A stretch of DNA of 64,000 bases from Streptococcus sp. 116-D4 (GTDB taxonomy: Bacteria; Bacillota; Bacilli; Lactobacillales; Streptococcaceae). A model generated the notes under the pieces. The model was given only the letters and a program-made list of their open reading frames with translations. It searched no databases and was not told the DNA's origin. Position numbers and translations under genes: made by a program. Shown here in pieces: positions 19,875 through 32,447 of this stretch; the first letter of the stretch is position 1; every line of letters begins with the position of its first letter. The stretch is from the NCBI RefSeq assembly GCF_009731465.1, contig NZ_AP021887.1, positions 1,234,001 through 1,298,000 on the forward strand. Direction: 5' to 3'.

Positions 19875-20294
19875 TTATAGTCTATTTCCGACATTAATAC
19901 GGTTAATGGCACGTTGCAAAGCAATCTTAGCACGACGTTCTTGGTCAATCAAGTGTTTGTCTTGTGCTTCTTCAATTTCACGCTCTGCTCGAAGTTTGGC
20001 ACGTTCTGCGCGACTGATATCGATATCACGAGCACGTTCCGCAGAATCAGCAACGATTGTAATGGTATCATTGGCAATTTCAACAACGCCTCCGTTTACT
20101 GCAATCCAGTTCACGTTATCTTCATTATCAATACGTTTTACCTTTACTTCATCAACTGCTAAAACCGCAATCATATTTTCATGTCGTGGCAAGATCCCCA
20201 TCTCACCATCCAGAGTTCGAACTGATACATAGCTGGCATGGTGATCATAGACGAGACCATCTGGTGTCACGATCTGGACAGTTAACTGAGCCAT
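19875..20294 (-). CDS. atpC: F1Fo ATP synthase epsilon subunit
   Basis: 139 residues. The N-terminal beta-sandwich ([38 protein letters not shown]) is followed by two C-terminal helices rich in Arg and Glu ([19 protein letters not shown]). It forms the central stalk with gamma and regulates ATP hydrolysis. In streptococci the complex acts mainly as a proton-pumping ATPase for pH homeostasis. Last gene of the atp operon, 10 bases after atpD and followed by a strong terminator. Confidence 0.97.
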   Translation of the reverse strand: MAQLTVQIVTPDGLVYDHHASYVSVRTLDGEMGILPRHENMIAVLAVDEVKVKRIDNEDNVNWIAVNGGVVEIANDTITIVADSAERARDIDISRAERAKLRAEREIEEAQDKHLIDQERRAKIALQRAINRINVGNRL

Positions 20295-20304
20295 AGATCA
20301 CCTC

Positions 20305-21720
<1,416 letters not shown>

Positions 21721-21765
21721 CTATTCTATATAAGATACTGTCGGTTCCTAGTAAACTAGGTCCTA

Positions 21766-21879
21766 ATACTCTTCGAAAATCTCTTCAAACCACGTCAGCT
21801 CTATCTGCAACCTCAAAACAGTGTTTTGAGCAGCCTGCGGCTAGTTTCCTAGTTTGCTCTTTGATTTTCATTGAGTATA
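21766..21879 (+). repeat. BOX element between atpG and atpD
   Basis: Starts ATACTCTTCGAAAATCTC and ends CATTGAGTATAA. It carries the boxA and boxC landmarks (ACCACGTCAGC, GCCTGCGGCTAG) and a shortened boxB-like middle with the CTCAAAACA / TGTTTTGAG palindrome. It lies antisense to the atp transcript, inside the operon. Confidence 0.92.
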
Positions 21880-21909
21880 AGTTCATTTTCATACGAGCTG
21901 GACTAGAGC

Positions 21910-22788
21910 TTATTCTAAGGCACTAGCTCCTGCTACGATTTCTGTAATTTCTTGTGTAATCGCCGCCTGTCTGGCACGGTTATACTGAATTGTCAAATCA
22001 TTAATGACTTTCTTAGCATTATCTGTTGCTGTTTGCATGGCTGTCATACCAGCAGCATTTTCAGCTGTCTTGGCATCAATAATAGCGCCGTAAATCATAC
22101 TTTCTGCAAACTGGGGCAATAACTGTTCCAAAATTTCTTCTCGGCTTGTCTCCAATTCAAAAGTCAAGCTGTAGTCTTCATCTGCTTCATTGGGATCCAA
22201 GTCAACAATCGGAAGCATTTGTTCCACACGCATTTGACTGGTGAGCGTATTGACATGGTGGTTGTAGCAGACATAGAGTTCATCAAAAAGTTCATTTTGG
22301 TACATTTCAACAGTTTTTGAAATAATCTTACGAACTTCATCAAAGCTTGGTTGGTCTGCCAAGCCACGTAGTTCATAGAGTGGTTGAATACCGCGAGCTT
22401 TAAAGAAATCAGCTCCCATTCCACCAATACAGATCATTTCAAAACCTTTACCGTCTGGATGGTATTCTTCCTTCAACTCCATAACGGCTTTCAGAATAGA
22501 GGAATTATAACCTCCAACCAAACCACGGTCTGAAGTAATGACGATATAGCCTGTCTTCTTAACTGGACGACTAATCAACATCGGATTAGTTGAACTACCA
22601 GCTCCATTGCCATGAAGGATATCCGTCAAGAGTTTACGAACTTTCTGAGCATAAACTTGGAAGTTGCGAGCAGCTTCTTCAGAGCGACCTAGCTTAGCAG
22701 CTGATACCATTTGCATGGCATTAGTGATTTGACTCGTATTTTTTGTAGAGGCGATTTTTGTTTTAATATCATTTAGAGATACTGCCAT
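21910..22788 (-). CDS. atpG: F1Fo ATP synthase gamma subunit
   Basis: 292 residues. The N-terminal helix ([26 protein letters not shown] region) and C-terminal helix ([12 protein letters not shown]) form the coiled coil that rotates inside the alpha3beta3 head. The central Rossmann-like part contains [15 protein letters not shown]. The length is normal. It starts 15 bases after atpA, and a BOX follows its stop. Confidence 0.97.
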   Translation of the reverse strand: MAVSLNDIKTKIASTKNTSQITNAMQMVSAAKLGRSEEAARNFQVYAQKVRKLLTDILHGNGAGSSTNPMLISRPVKKTGYIVITSDRGLVGGYNSSILKAVMELKEEYHPDGKGFEMICIGGMGADFFKARGIQPLYELRGLADQPSFDEVRKIISKTVEMYQNELFDELYVCYNHHVNTLTSQMRVEQMLPIVDLDPNEADEDYSLTFELETSREEILEQLLPQFAESMIYGAIIDAKTAENAAGMTAMQTATDNAKKVINDLTIQYNRARQAAITQEITEIVAGASALE

Positions 22789-22803
22789 TTGACACCTCTA
22801 TTC

Positions 22804-24859
<2,056 letters not shown>

Positions 24860-24860
<1 letters not shown>

Positions 24861-25354
24861 TAAGCTTCCCCTAACTGATCGATATACTGATCAATGAGTT
24901 CTTTATGGGCATAGCCATCAAGGTTTTGAGAGATGATTTTACTAGCCAAACTAACTGTCAAATCTGCTACCTCATCCTTAACGCTTTGTAAAGCTTCAAC
25001 TTTGTTTTGCGCAATTTCTTGGTTTGCTTTTTCTTTTAAGCGTCCTGCTTCTAGTTTAGCATCTGCTAAGATATTTGCCTTACTTTGTTCAGCTGTTTCC
25101 TTTGCATTTTCAATGATTGTCTTGGCTTCTTTACGACTACCTGACAATTCATCTTCACGTTTCTGAGCCAACGCTTCTGCTTTTTGGCGTGCCTGTTCAG
25201 CACTGTCAATATCAGTAGCGATTTTCTCTGCTCTTTCCTCGAAAATACTTGTTATATTTGACCATGCAAATTTTTTAATCAAGACTAGCAAAAGAATAAA
25301 AGAGCCAGCAATTAAAATAAAGTTACCAATCAATTCACCTACTGTAACGTGCAT
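24860..25354 (-). CDS. atpF: F1Fo ATP synthase b subunit
   Basis: 164 residues. One N-terminal membrane helix ([20 protein letters not shown]) is followed by a long, charged, Ala/Lys/Glu-rich helix (about 35-150) that dimerises as the peripheral stalk. The length is normal. It starts 13 bases after atpB and overlaps atpH by one base. Confidence 0.96.
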
Positions 25355-25367
25355 CAGTTACTCCTTT

Positions 25368-26084
25368 CTACTCTTCTTCATCATTTATCTTATTTCCTAG
25401 GTACATAGAAGACAACATAGTAAACACATAGGCTTGGATGCAGGAAATAAATACAGAAAAGGCTGTCCAAGCCAAGTTAGCACCAAAAGCAACTGGATAC
25501 CAATATAAAGCTTGATGAGACAGAGTGATTAGCAAACTAGCCATCACCTCTCCTGCAAAAATATTCCCAAACACCCGCAAGGCAAGTGATAAAAAGTTGG
25601 TAAACTCTTCTAAGATGTTCATGGGGGTCATGAAGCCAGGTGTGACATAGGCTTTTAGATATTTTTTTACCCCACGACGACGAATACCCTCGATGTGTGT
25701 CAATAAAATAACACCAAAGGATAAGGCTAAGTCATACTGTATATTTGCAGTTGGAGATGTCCAAAGGTTGGTTCCATCTGTAGACTGTATCTTAGCCATC
25801 AAACCGAGGTTATTTGCCAGTACCATAAATAGAAAAAGAGCAAAGAAAAAGAGCGAGTAGTCTTTCATGTAGTGCTTACCAATGTTAGGTTCTGTAAATC
25901 CAATAACGAAGTCATAGAAATACTCAAGTACATTTTGCTTTCCTTTGGGTTTCAAGGTCATATTGCGACTCGCCCAATAAATAAAGCCAAAAATAACTCC
26001 CACAATCAACAAGGTCATGGCTAACATGGTCAAATCAAAGGTAACAGGACCAATAGAGATGGTTGGATTAATACTTTCTTCCAT
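25368..26084 (-). CDS. atpB: F1Fo ATP synthase a subunit
   Basis: 238 residues with five to six membrane helices, forming the proton half-channels. The conserved segment near [15 protein letters not shown] contains the essential Arg, and the last helices run [15 protein letters not shown]. Counting back from the C terminus, the Trp in [10 protein letters not shown] is residue 206. Substitution of Trp206 is one of the changes reported to give optochin resistance in pneumococcus, so this allele has the susceptible-type residue. AtpB follows atpE by 34 bases in the typical streptococcal order c-a-b. Confidence 0.97.
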   Translation of the reverse strand: MEESINPTISIGPVTFDLTMLAMTLLIVGVIFGFIYWASRNMTLKPKGKQNVLEYFYDFVIGFTEPNIGKHYMKDYSLFFFALFLFMVLANNLGLMAKIQSTDGTNLWTSPTANIQYDLALSFGVILLTHIEGIRRRGVKKYLKAYVTPGFMTPMNILEEFTNFLSLALRVFGNIFAGEVMASLLITLSHQALYWYPVAFGANLAWTAFSVFISCIQAYVFTMLSSMYLGNKINDEEE

Positions 26085-26118
26085 CTAAAATCCTCCCTTT
26101 TCTTCTCGTTCCGTTTGT

Positions 26119-26319
26119 CTATTTGATGATAAATGAGAAGACGAGGGTAATCAAGAACGTTCCTTCAATAAAGGCAATCCCCATAATCATCAAGCTACGC
26201 AATTCAGAAATAATGTCTGGTTGGCGAGCTGCAGATTTAAGCAAACCGTTCATCAAAAATCCTTCCGCAAGGGACACACCCATACAGGCAAGACATAGAC
26301 CAAAATATGTTAAATTCAT
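26119..26319 (-). CDS. atpE: F1Fo ATP synthase c subunit
   Basis: 66 residues forming two membrane helices joined by the polar loop AARQPD. The proton-carrying carboxylate is Glu52 in AFIEGTF. Residues Gly20, Met23 and Ala49, whose replacement causes optochin resistance in pneumococcus, are all present. The gene is first in the operon, 36 bases downstream of a good promoter. Pneumococcal databases call this subunit gene atpC by position or atpE by function; here it is named by function. Confidence 0.97.
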   Translation of the reverse strand: MNLTYFGLCLACMGVSLAEGFLMNGLLKSAARQPDIISELRSLMIMGIAFIEGTFLITLVFSFIIK

Positions 26320-26355
26320 GATAAATTCTCCTTTTGAATTAAAACTTACTTACTT

Positions 26356-26384
26356 AGTGTAGTCCTAAAATTTCGATTTGTCAA
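26356..26384 (-). promoter_or_regulatory. atp operon promoter
   Basis: TTGACA (26379-26384), 17-base spacer, TACACT (26356-26361) on the minus strand, with the start expected near 26349 and atpE at 26319. Confidence 0.82.
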
Positions 26385-26398
26385 CTTTTTACTAACAT

Positions 26399-26412
26399 TG
26401 AAAGCGTTTAAT
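26399..26412. promoter_or_regulatory. cre-like site upstream of the atp promoter
   Basis: TGAAAGCGTTTAAT matches the CcpA consensus TGNAANCGNTNNCA at most positions but has A for the C near the end. It begins 15 bases upstream of the -35, a position compatible with activation. Weak match. Confidence 0.35.
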
Positions 26413-26512
26413 AGAAATTATTTACAATTTTGATATTTTTTGATCTTACTATATAGAAAATTTTGGAAAAAGCTTGTAATAAATCCAATTTTTATCTAGA
26501 CTTTTCTGAAAA

Positions 26513-26533
26513 ATCCGAGATAAAATCTCGGAT
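26513..26533 (-). terminator. Terminator of the U32 gene, upstream of atp
   Basis: Perfect 9-base stem ATCCGAGAT / ATCTCGGAT with a 3-base loop, followed by TTTTT on the minus strand. The rest of 26413-26632 is AT-rich with no coding signal. Confidence 0.82.
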
Positions 26534-26632
26534 AAAAATGTGTATATTTTTCTTTAAACTTTATTTTATTTAGTCAGTAGAATCAAAGACAAGGCAAGTA
26601 GAGAGATTTCTTTACCAACCTTGCTACTCTCA

Positions 26633-27919
26633 TTAAGCACGAACTGTGACGCTCGTTCCATCTTCTTTGTAAAGATTAATCAAACCTTCTTTCAATGCAC
26701 GGACCATGTCACCTGCTTGTACTGGTTGTGGAACCTTGATGGTTAAAAGTTCCATTGGATTTGGAGCACGATCGATTTTATTGCCTTTAGCATCGTGCAA
26801 ATCTTCGACATAAGTTTCAAAATGGCGGAAACCTGGACCATAAAATTCAACTTGGTCCCCTTCGTTGATAACGTTCCGTTGGCGAATGGTTGCTGTTTGC
26901 GTCGCTTCATCATAAGAAACAACTTCAGCTACAAACTTGTACTCTGGGATTTTACGACGAGCACCAAACAACTGCTCATTTTCAGATGGTGTACCATAGT
27001 AGAAACCTGTTGCTAATTCACGTTGGGCAACCTTCCACATCTCATCAATCAAGTCTTGCTTAATAGCTTCAAACTTCTCTGGACTTTCTAGGTAAGCATC
27101 AACAGCTGCCTTGTAGCAGTTGGTTACTGTTGAAACATAGTGAATAGACTTCATGCGTCCTTCGATTTTTAGACTGTCCACACCATTTTCAATCATATCT
27201 GGAATATGGTCAATCATAGACATGTCAACAGCTGACATTGAAAATTCTTCTGGAATCTCACCTTTCAAGCTCTTGCGTTCTTTCCCAAATGGCATATCGT
27301 AAAGATCGTACTTCCAACGGCAAGATTGAGAGCAACCACCACGGTTAGCATCACGCATACTCATGTGATTTGAAAGCGTACAGCGACCTGAGTAGGAAAT
27401 ACACATGGCACCATGTACAAAGGCTTCAATCTCAACGTCTGTACGTTTGCGAATTTCTGCCAATTCTTCCATAGAAACCTCACGCGCCAAAACAACGCGA
27501 GTCAATCCAAGTTCTTTCCAGAATTCAAGAGTTTCATAGTTAGTGGCACTGGCTTGGGTAGAGAGGTGGATTTCAAGTCCTGGTGCTTCTGTTGCTGCAA
27601 TCATGATTAAAGCTGGGTCAGACACGATAACCGCTGCAATCCCAATATCACGCAACTTACGGAACCATTCTCCGGCACCCTCTTCGTTTCCTTCGTGCAT
27701 GACCATATTAGCAGCTACATAAACCTTAGCACCGTACTTAGCAGCGAACTGGACGCCTTCTTCCATCTGTTCAAAGGTAAAGTTTCCGGCACGGCTGCGT
27801 AGACCATAGGCCTGACCACCGATAAAGACAGCGTCTGCTCCATACTGAACAGCCACTTTTAGTTTTTCTAGTGTTCCTGCAGGTGATAGAACCTCAGGAC
27901 GTTTCAAAGTTTTTGTCAT
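26633..27919 (-). CDS. U32 family peptidase-like protein, probable tRNA hydroxylation factor (TrhP2-like)
   Basis: 428 residues from ATG 27919. It has the collagenase-like U32 fold: RPEVLSPAGTLEKLKVAVQY at the start, GADAVFIGGQAYGLR, and the U32 signature EAFVHGAMCISYSGRCTLSNHMS with clustered Cys, followed by GGCSQSCRWKY (further Cys). Although named peptidases, members such as E. coli TrhP and B. subtilis YrrO work in prephenate-dependent 5-hydroxyuridine formation in tRNA. The size matches the longer YrrO/TrhP2 type. The shorter partner (YrrN type), often adjacent, is not next to it here. TAGGAG precedes 27919; six extra codons to 27937 are rejected. Confidence 0.88.
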   Translation of the reverse strand: MTKTLKRPEVLSPAGTLEKLKVAVQYGADAVFIGGQAYGLRSRAGNFTFEQMEEGVQFAAKYGAKVYVAANMVMHEGNEEGAGEWFRKLRDIGIAAVIVSDPALIMIAATEAPGLEIHLSTQASATNYETLEFWKELGLTRVVLAREVSMEELAEIRKRTDVEIEAFVHGAMCISYSGRCTLSNHMSMRDANRGGCSQSCRWKYDLYDMPFGKERKSLKGEIPEEFSMSAVDMSMIDHIPDMIENGVDSLKIEGRMKSIHYVSTVTNCYKAAVDAYLESPEKFEAIKQDLIDEMWKVAQRELATGFYYGTPSENEQLFGARRKIPEYKFVAEVVSYDEATQTATIRQRNVINEGDQVEFYGPGFRHFETYVEDLHDAKGNKIDRAPNPMELLTIKVPQPVQAGDMVRALKEGLINLYKEDGTSVTVRA

Positions 27920-28100
27920 TTTTTCTCCTATTTGCAATATAAAAGTTTGACGTTTTTCCTTCTCATTTTATAGTAAATAAGCCATAAAATCAAGCCTAGA
28001 CAGATTGTTTTGACAATTCTAATCTTTTAAGTTATGCATAATAACTGCTAAACTGTAGAAAATTAACCTAGTCCTAACAAGTAGTCAAAAAGCTTGATAA

Positions 28101-28129
28101 AATAAAAAACCAGTATCCAAAGATACTGG
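28101..28129 (-). terminator. guaA terminator
   Basis: CCAGTATC / GATACTGG stem with a 4-base loop, followed by TTTTTTATTTT on the minus strand. Confidence 0.88.
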
Positions 28130-28162
28130 CTCATTAAACTACTTAAATTAGTCCTTAGATGA

Positions 28163-29725
28163 CTACTCCCACTCAACGGTTGCAGGTGGTTTACTTGTAA
28201 TATCATAGACGATACGGTTAACGTGGTCAACTTCGTTTACGATACGAACAGAGATTTTTTGGAGAACTTCCCAAGGGATCTTAGCGAAGTCAGCTGTCAT
28301 ACCATCGATAGAAGTGATAGCACGGATAGCGATGGTGTAGTCGTAAGTACGACCGTCGCCCATAACACCAACTGAACGAACGCCAGTGTTAACAGTGAAA
28401 TATTGCCAGATGTCGCGGTCAAGGCCAGCTTTAGCGATTTCTTCACGAAGGATAGCATCTGATTCACGAACAGTTTCAAGTTTTTCTTCAGTAATTTCCC
28501 CCATGACACGGATAGCAAGTCCAGGTCCTGGGAATGGTTGGCGCCATACGATGTGGTCTGGCATGCCAAGTTCAGTACCTAGTGCACGAACTTCATCTTT
28601 GTAAAGAGTGTTAAGTGGCTCGATCAGTTCAAACTGCATGTCTTCTGGAAGTCCACCTACGTTGTGGTGAGACTTGATGGTTTGAGCAGTATCGGTACCA
28701 GACTCAATCACGTCTGTATAGAGTGTTCCTTGAGCAAGGAATTTCACATCTGTTAGTTTGCTTGCTTCGTCATCAAAGACATAAACAAACTCGTTACCGA
28801 TAATCTTACGTTTTTGTTCAGGATCAGATACACCAGCCAATTTATCAAGGAAACGTTTTGCAGCATCTGCTTTGACGATGTTCAACCCAAACTTACCACC
28901 AAGCATATCCATAACTTGGTCCGCTTCTCCTTTACGAAGAAGACCGTGGTCTACAAAGATACAGATCAATTGATCTCCGATGGCTTTTTGGAGAAGAACC
29001 CCAACAACAGAAGAGTCAACACCACCAGAAAGTCCGAGAAGAACACGTTTGTCTCCAACTTTTTCACGGATTTGTTTGATTTGCATCTCGATGAAGTTAT
29101 CCATAGTCCAGTCACCTTTGGCACCACAGATGTTTAAAGCAAAGTTACGCAAAATATCATAACCGTGAACTGAGTGGCGAACTTCTGGGTGGAATTGGAT
29201 ACCGTAAATTTTCTTATCAGGGTTTTCAATAGATGCATAAGGACAGTCTGCAGAAGTTCCAGTACGAACAAAGTCAGCAGGAATTTCCGTTACAGCATCA
29301 CCGTGGCTCATCAAGACAAGTTGCTCTTCTGGAGTACCCGCAAAAAGAGCTGATTCTGTGTGAGTCAATGTTGATTGGCCGTATTCACGGTTACCAGCGT
29401 CACCTGCAGGAACAACTTTTCCTCCAAGTTTGTGAGTCAATAGCTGCATACCATAGCAGATTCCCAAAATCGGAATTCCAAGTTCGAAGATTTCTGGGTC
29501 AATATCGAATGAACCATCTTCGTATACAGAGTTTGGACCACCTGAAAGGATAATTCCCACAGGATTGATTTCACGAACTTCAGCAGCTGAAATTTTATGG
29601 CTCTTTAGTTCTGAAAAAACACCAATCTCACGGATTCGGCGTGAAATCAGCTGGTTGTACTGGCTACCATAGTCCAATACGATGATTTTTTCGACATCTT
29701 TCAAATCAGTTGAAATGTTACTCAT
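28163..29725 (-). CDS. guaA: GMP synthase (glutamine-hydrolysing)
   Basis: 520 residues, the family length. It aminates XMP to GMP in purine synthesis. The N-terminal class I glutamine amidotransferase has [17 protein letters not shown], the nucleophile Cys in [11 protein letters not shown], and the His-Glu pair in IQFHPEV. The ATP pyrophosphatase P-loop [14 protein letters not shown] and the C-terminal dimerisation/XMP domain ending KPPATVEWE follow. It is monocistronic, divergent from a GntR regulator, and has highly expressed codon use. No guanine riboswitch is evident in the roughly 35-base leader. Confidence 0.99.
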   Translation of the reverse strand: MSNISTDLKDVEKIIVLDYGSQYNQLISRRIREIGVFSELKSHKISAAEVREINPVGIILSGGPNSVYEDGSFDIDPEIFELGIPILGICYGMQLLTHKLGGKVVPAGDAGNREYGQSTLTHTESALFAGTPEEQLVLMSHGDAVTEIPADFVRTGTSADCPYASIENPDKKIYGIQFHPEVRHSVHGYDILRNFALNICGAKGDWTMDNFIEMQIKQIREKVGDKRVLLGLSGGVDSSVVGVLLQKAIGDQLICIFVDHGLLRKGEADQVMDMLGGKFGLNIVKADAAKRFLDKLAGVSDPEQKRKIIGNEFVYVFDDEASKLTDVKFLAQGTLYTDVIESGTDTAQTIKSHHNVGGLPEDMQFELIEPLNTLYKDEVRALGTELGMPDHIVWRQPFPGPGLAIRVMGEITEEKLETVRESDAILREEIAKAGLDRDIWQYFTVNTGVRSVGVMGDGRTYDYTIAIRAITSIDGMTADFAKIPWEVLQKISVRIVNEVDHVNRIVYDITSKPPATVEWE

Positions 29726-29761
29726 CTTTTTCCTTTCTCAAAAGAAATATCTTTTTCCAAT

Positions 29762-29791
29762 ATTCTATCACAAATAAGGCCGAATTACCAA
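29762..29791 (-). promoter_or_regulatory. guaA promoter
   Basis: TTGGTA (29786-29791), 18-base spacer, TAGAAT (29762-29767) on the minus strand. Confidence 0.55.
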
Positions 29792-29807
29792 CTAAACAAG
29801 GCGAAGT

Positions 29808-29837
29808 TTGACTTTTTCTTGTTTATTGGGGTACAAT
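29808..29837 (+). promoter_or_regulatory. Promoter of the GntR regulator gene
   Basis: TTGACT (29808-29813), 18-base spacer, TACAAT (29832-29837), back to back with the guaA promoter. Confidence 0.65.
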
Positions 29838-29865
29838 AGAGAAAAGATAGAAATGAAGTGAAAAC

Positions 29866-30564
29866 ATGCTACCAGCTTATATGAAAATCCATGATCAGAT
29901 TAAAAAGGATATTGACGAACATCGTTGGGCTATTGGAGAGAGGCTTCCCAGTGAACGAGATTTAGCAGAGCAGTTCGATGTCAGTCGTATGACCCTCCGC
30001 CAAGCAATTTCCCTCTTGGTCGAAGAAGGTGTTCTTGAGCGCAGAGTTGGAAGTGGTACCTTTGTATCCAGTACACGTGTACAAGAAAAGATGCGAGGGA
30101 CAACCAGTTTTACTGAAATTGTCAAATCCCAAGGTAAAGTTCCCTCTAGTCAACTCATTTCCTACAGAAAAACTATTCCAAATGAGCAAGAAGTTGCCAA
30201 GTTAGGAATTACTCCAACGGAAAATATTATCAGAATGGAACGTGTTCGCTATGCCGACCAAGTTCCTCTGGTTTATGAAGTTGCATCCATTCCTGAGAAA
30301 TTCATCAAGAACTTTAAAAAGGAAGAAATCACCAGTCATTTCTTCCAAACCCTGCAAAAACATGGCTATCGTATTGGCAAATCACAACAGACTATTTATG
30401 CTCGCCTTGCTAAGGAAAAAATCGCCCACTATTTGGAAGTTGAAAAAGGACATGCTATTCTTGGTTTGACCCAGGTTTCCTACCTAGAAGATGGTACTGC
30501 TTTTGAATACGTAAAAAGTCAGTATGTAGGCGAACGCTTTGAATTTTATCTTGAAAATAATTAG
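29866..30564 (+). CDS. GntR/HutC family transcriptional regulator with UTRA domain
   Basis: 232 residues. The N-terminal winged helix-turn-helix of the GntR type (LPSERDLAEQFDVSRMTLRQA, then EEGVLERRVGSGTFV) is followed by a UTRA effector-binding domain (about 85-230, MRGTTSFTEIVKSQGKVPSS onward). UTRA regulators usually sense phosphorylated sugars. It is divergent from guaA with abutting promoters, a pairing I recall from pneumococcus, but nothing in sequence shows that it controls guaA. It lacks an adjacent PTS or glycosidase target. Confidence 0.9.
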   Translation: MLPAYMKIHDQIKKDIDEHRWAIGERLPSERDLAEQFDVSRMTLRQAISLLVEEGVLERRVGSGTFVSSTRVQEKMRGTTSFTEIVKSQGKVPSSQLISYRKTIPNEQEVAKLGITPTENIIRMERVRYADQVPLVYEVASIPEKFIKNFKKEEITSHFFQTLQKHGYRIGKSQQTIYARLAKEKIAHYLEVEKGHAILGLTQVSYLEDGTAFEYVKSQYVGERFEFYLENN

Positions 30565-30578
30565 ATTACTATGCAAAA

Positions 30579-30610
30579 ACTCTCTGTCACGGACAAAGAG
30601 TCTTTTTTAT
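30579..30610. terminator. Terminator between GntR and EamA genes
   Basis: ACTCTCTGTC / GACAAAGAGT stem with ACG loop, followed by CTTTTTTAT. A-rich on the other side, so it can serve the convergent gene too. Confidence 0.83.
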
Positions 30611-31503
30611 TTCTCTAAGAGTAAATCTTTCAAAGAAATCAGAGTTACAGCAAACAATATCATTGCCATGCCAAGAAAATCAATAGGATAAAATTGTTCA
30701 TTCATAATCAGAAAGGCAAAGAAAACTGCCGAGATTGGCTCAATTGAAGCCAACAAACTTGACTTAACTGGTCCAATCAGACTGGCTCCTTTTAAGAACG
30801 CTGTATAGGCAAAGACAGTCCCGATAAGGATAATGCCCGCAAAAGCAAGGAGAAAATCAAGACTAGTCGGTATATTGGCCTGTAGAACCCCTGTAAAAGG
30901 AAGGGCGACCAAACCAGCTATGACCATTCCCACACCAATGACCAAACTGCTACCCCACTTCTTAATCAAGGCTATGGGCAAAATGATATAAAGTGCGTAA
31001 GTTAGGGCAGAAAAGAGTCCCCAGAACAGGCCAGCAGGTGTCATAGATAACTGGTCCAACTGCCCATGAGTGGCGATCAGAAAGGTCCCTCCGATGGCTA
31101 ATATGATAGAAACAATCTCTCCCAGTGTCGGTGCTACCTTATCCTTGATACAGCTATAAATCAAAATCCCGACAGGGCAAACATACTGAAGCACCGTCGC
31201 GGTCCCTGCATTGGTTTCCTGAATAGCAGTTAGATAGGCAAATTGATTGAGGAAGAGGCCAATTAGAGCAAAAATGAGAAGAGACAGCAAACTTTTTCTA
31301 TCCTTTAAAAAGGCCAGCATTCTATCCTTTGCAGTAGCATAAGCCAAGACCATGAGAATCCCACCGGCGATTAAAAGTCGTAAGTTAGTTAAAACCAGAG
31401 CCGAAATTCCGTGTGCCATCAGGTATTGGCAACTCGTTCCTGACAAGCCCCAAGCAATCCCAACCACAACTGTTAATAGAGTCCCTTTTAAACTGTCTGA
31501 CAT
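30607..31503 (-). CDS. EamA/DMT family transporter
   Basis: 298 residues with ten predicted membrane helices and the internal duplication of the drug/metabolite transporter superfamily (two EamA domains, about 6-140 and 150-290). Visible are GIAWGLSGTSCQYLM, NQFAYLTAIQETNAGTATVLQ and, in the second half, PVKSSLLASIEPISAVFFAF, the usual EamA end-of-repeat motif. Substrates of this superfamily vary (amino acids, metabolites, drugs) and cannot be inferred. It starts 8 bases after the serine hydrolase gene, third in the cppA operon. Confidence 0.9.
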   Translation of the reverse strand: MSDSLKGTLLTVVVGIAWGLSGTSCQYLMAHGISALVLTNLRLLIAGGILMVLAYATAKDRMLAFLKDRKSLLSLLIFALIGLFLNQFAYLTAIQETNAGTATVLQYVCPVGILIYSCIKDKVAPTLGEIVSIILAIGGTFLIATHGQLDQLSMTPAGLFWGLFSALTYALYIILPIALIKKWGSSLVIGVGMVIAGLVALPFTGVLQANIPTSLDFLLAFAGIILIGTVFAYTAFLKGASLIGPVKSSLLASIEPISAVFFAFLIMNEQFYPIDFLGMAMILFAVTLISLKDLLLEK

Positions 31504-31511
31504 GTCTCTCC

Positions 31512-32447
31512 TTACTCTTCTTTACGAATCAAGTCCATCACTTGATTGCGGTCTACAATCCATTGAGCACGTTCATCCTTTTCATAGGTACGATTCGATA
31601 GGAAAATGGCTGCTTCTTGCTTCTGACGATTCCACATGATAAAGGTGCCTGTATAGCCCGTATGGTCTAACCAATCTCCTTCCAAATTCCATGCCAAAGA
31701 ACGTTCCTTGTCATCCAAAGGAGAAAAATTTTTACTCAAAGCTCTTGCAAAGTCATCTACTAAATAGTGTTCTAAAAAGATTTGTAAATCCTTTACAGTC
31801 GAAAACAAACCAGCACTACCTGCATGTCTGCCCAGGAGGCGAGCCTTGGGATCATGTACCAGACCTACCTCGACACCTCTGACGGTTGGAACAGCTAGCT
31901 CAACAGGGCCAAACTGGGTTTCCGTCATTCCCCAGGGTTGCCAGACTCGTTCTTGTAAAATCACATCCAAGTCTTGATTAAAGATTCTTTCCAAAATAAA
32001 GCCCAGAAGTAAAAAATGGACATCCGAATAAAGAAAGGCTGGCTGACTTCGTCTCTTGAGATGAAACATCGCTTCCTTTAATTCTGAAGCTGTTAAAAGG
32101 TCTCGATTGGGAATAAAAGGATCAAGATTTGTTGCGTGAGTCAAGAGCTGGCGGATAGTGATGTCTGAATAATCACTTTCAGCTAAAAAATCTGTTACCG
32201 GTCTGTCAATATCTAATTGACCTTTTTCCCACAAAAAGGTACAAACTGTGCCAACCCCTACAACCTTGCTGACACTGGCTAGGTCATAAACGAGTCCTTC
32301 CTCAGTCTGCAAGCCATGCTCTGGGTCACTTTGGCCTAAATAAAACTCCGTCCATTGATTGTCCTTAAAATACGCAAAAGAGGCTCCGGGATAAATCCCT
32401 GCCTCGATTTGTTCTTCTATTTTTTTTATAATCTTGGACCACTTCAT
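31512..32447 (-). CDS. Serine hydrolase, class C beta-lactamase/esterase family
   Basis: 311 residues with the beta-lactamase (PF00144) fold. SxxK nucleophile motif in YDLASVSKVVGVG, the Tyr motif as YSDVHFLLLGF (YSD rather than YSN), and HTGYTGTF near the end replacing KTG. There is no signal peptide, so it is likely a cytosolic esterase rather than a penicillin-binding enzyme. The start overlaps the cppA stop by four bases (ATGA). Substrate unknown. Confidence 0.88.
   Translation of the reverse strand: MKWSKIIKKIEEQIEAGIYPGASFAYFKDNQWTEFYLGQSDPEHGLQTEEGLVYDLASVSKVVGVGTVCTFLWEKGQLDIDRPVTDFLAESDYSDITIRQLLTHATNLDPFIPNRDLLTASELKEAMFHLKRRSQPAFLYSDVHFLLLGFILERIFNQDLDVILQERVWQPWGMTETQFGPVELAVPTVRGVEVGLVHDPKARLLGRHAGSAGLFSTVKDLQIFLEHYLVDDFARALSKNFSPLDDKERSLAWNLEGDWLDHTGYTGTFIMWNRQKQEAAIFLSNRTYEKDERAQWIVDRNQVMDLIRKEE

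Noticed and set aside
29726..29865. Possible purine riboswitch upstream of guaA
   Set aside because: The transcript leader is about 30 bases, too short for the aptamer, and conserved loop sequences are absent.
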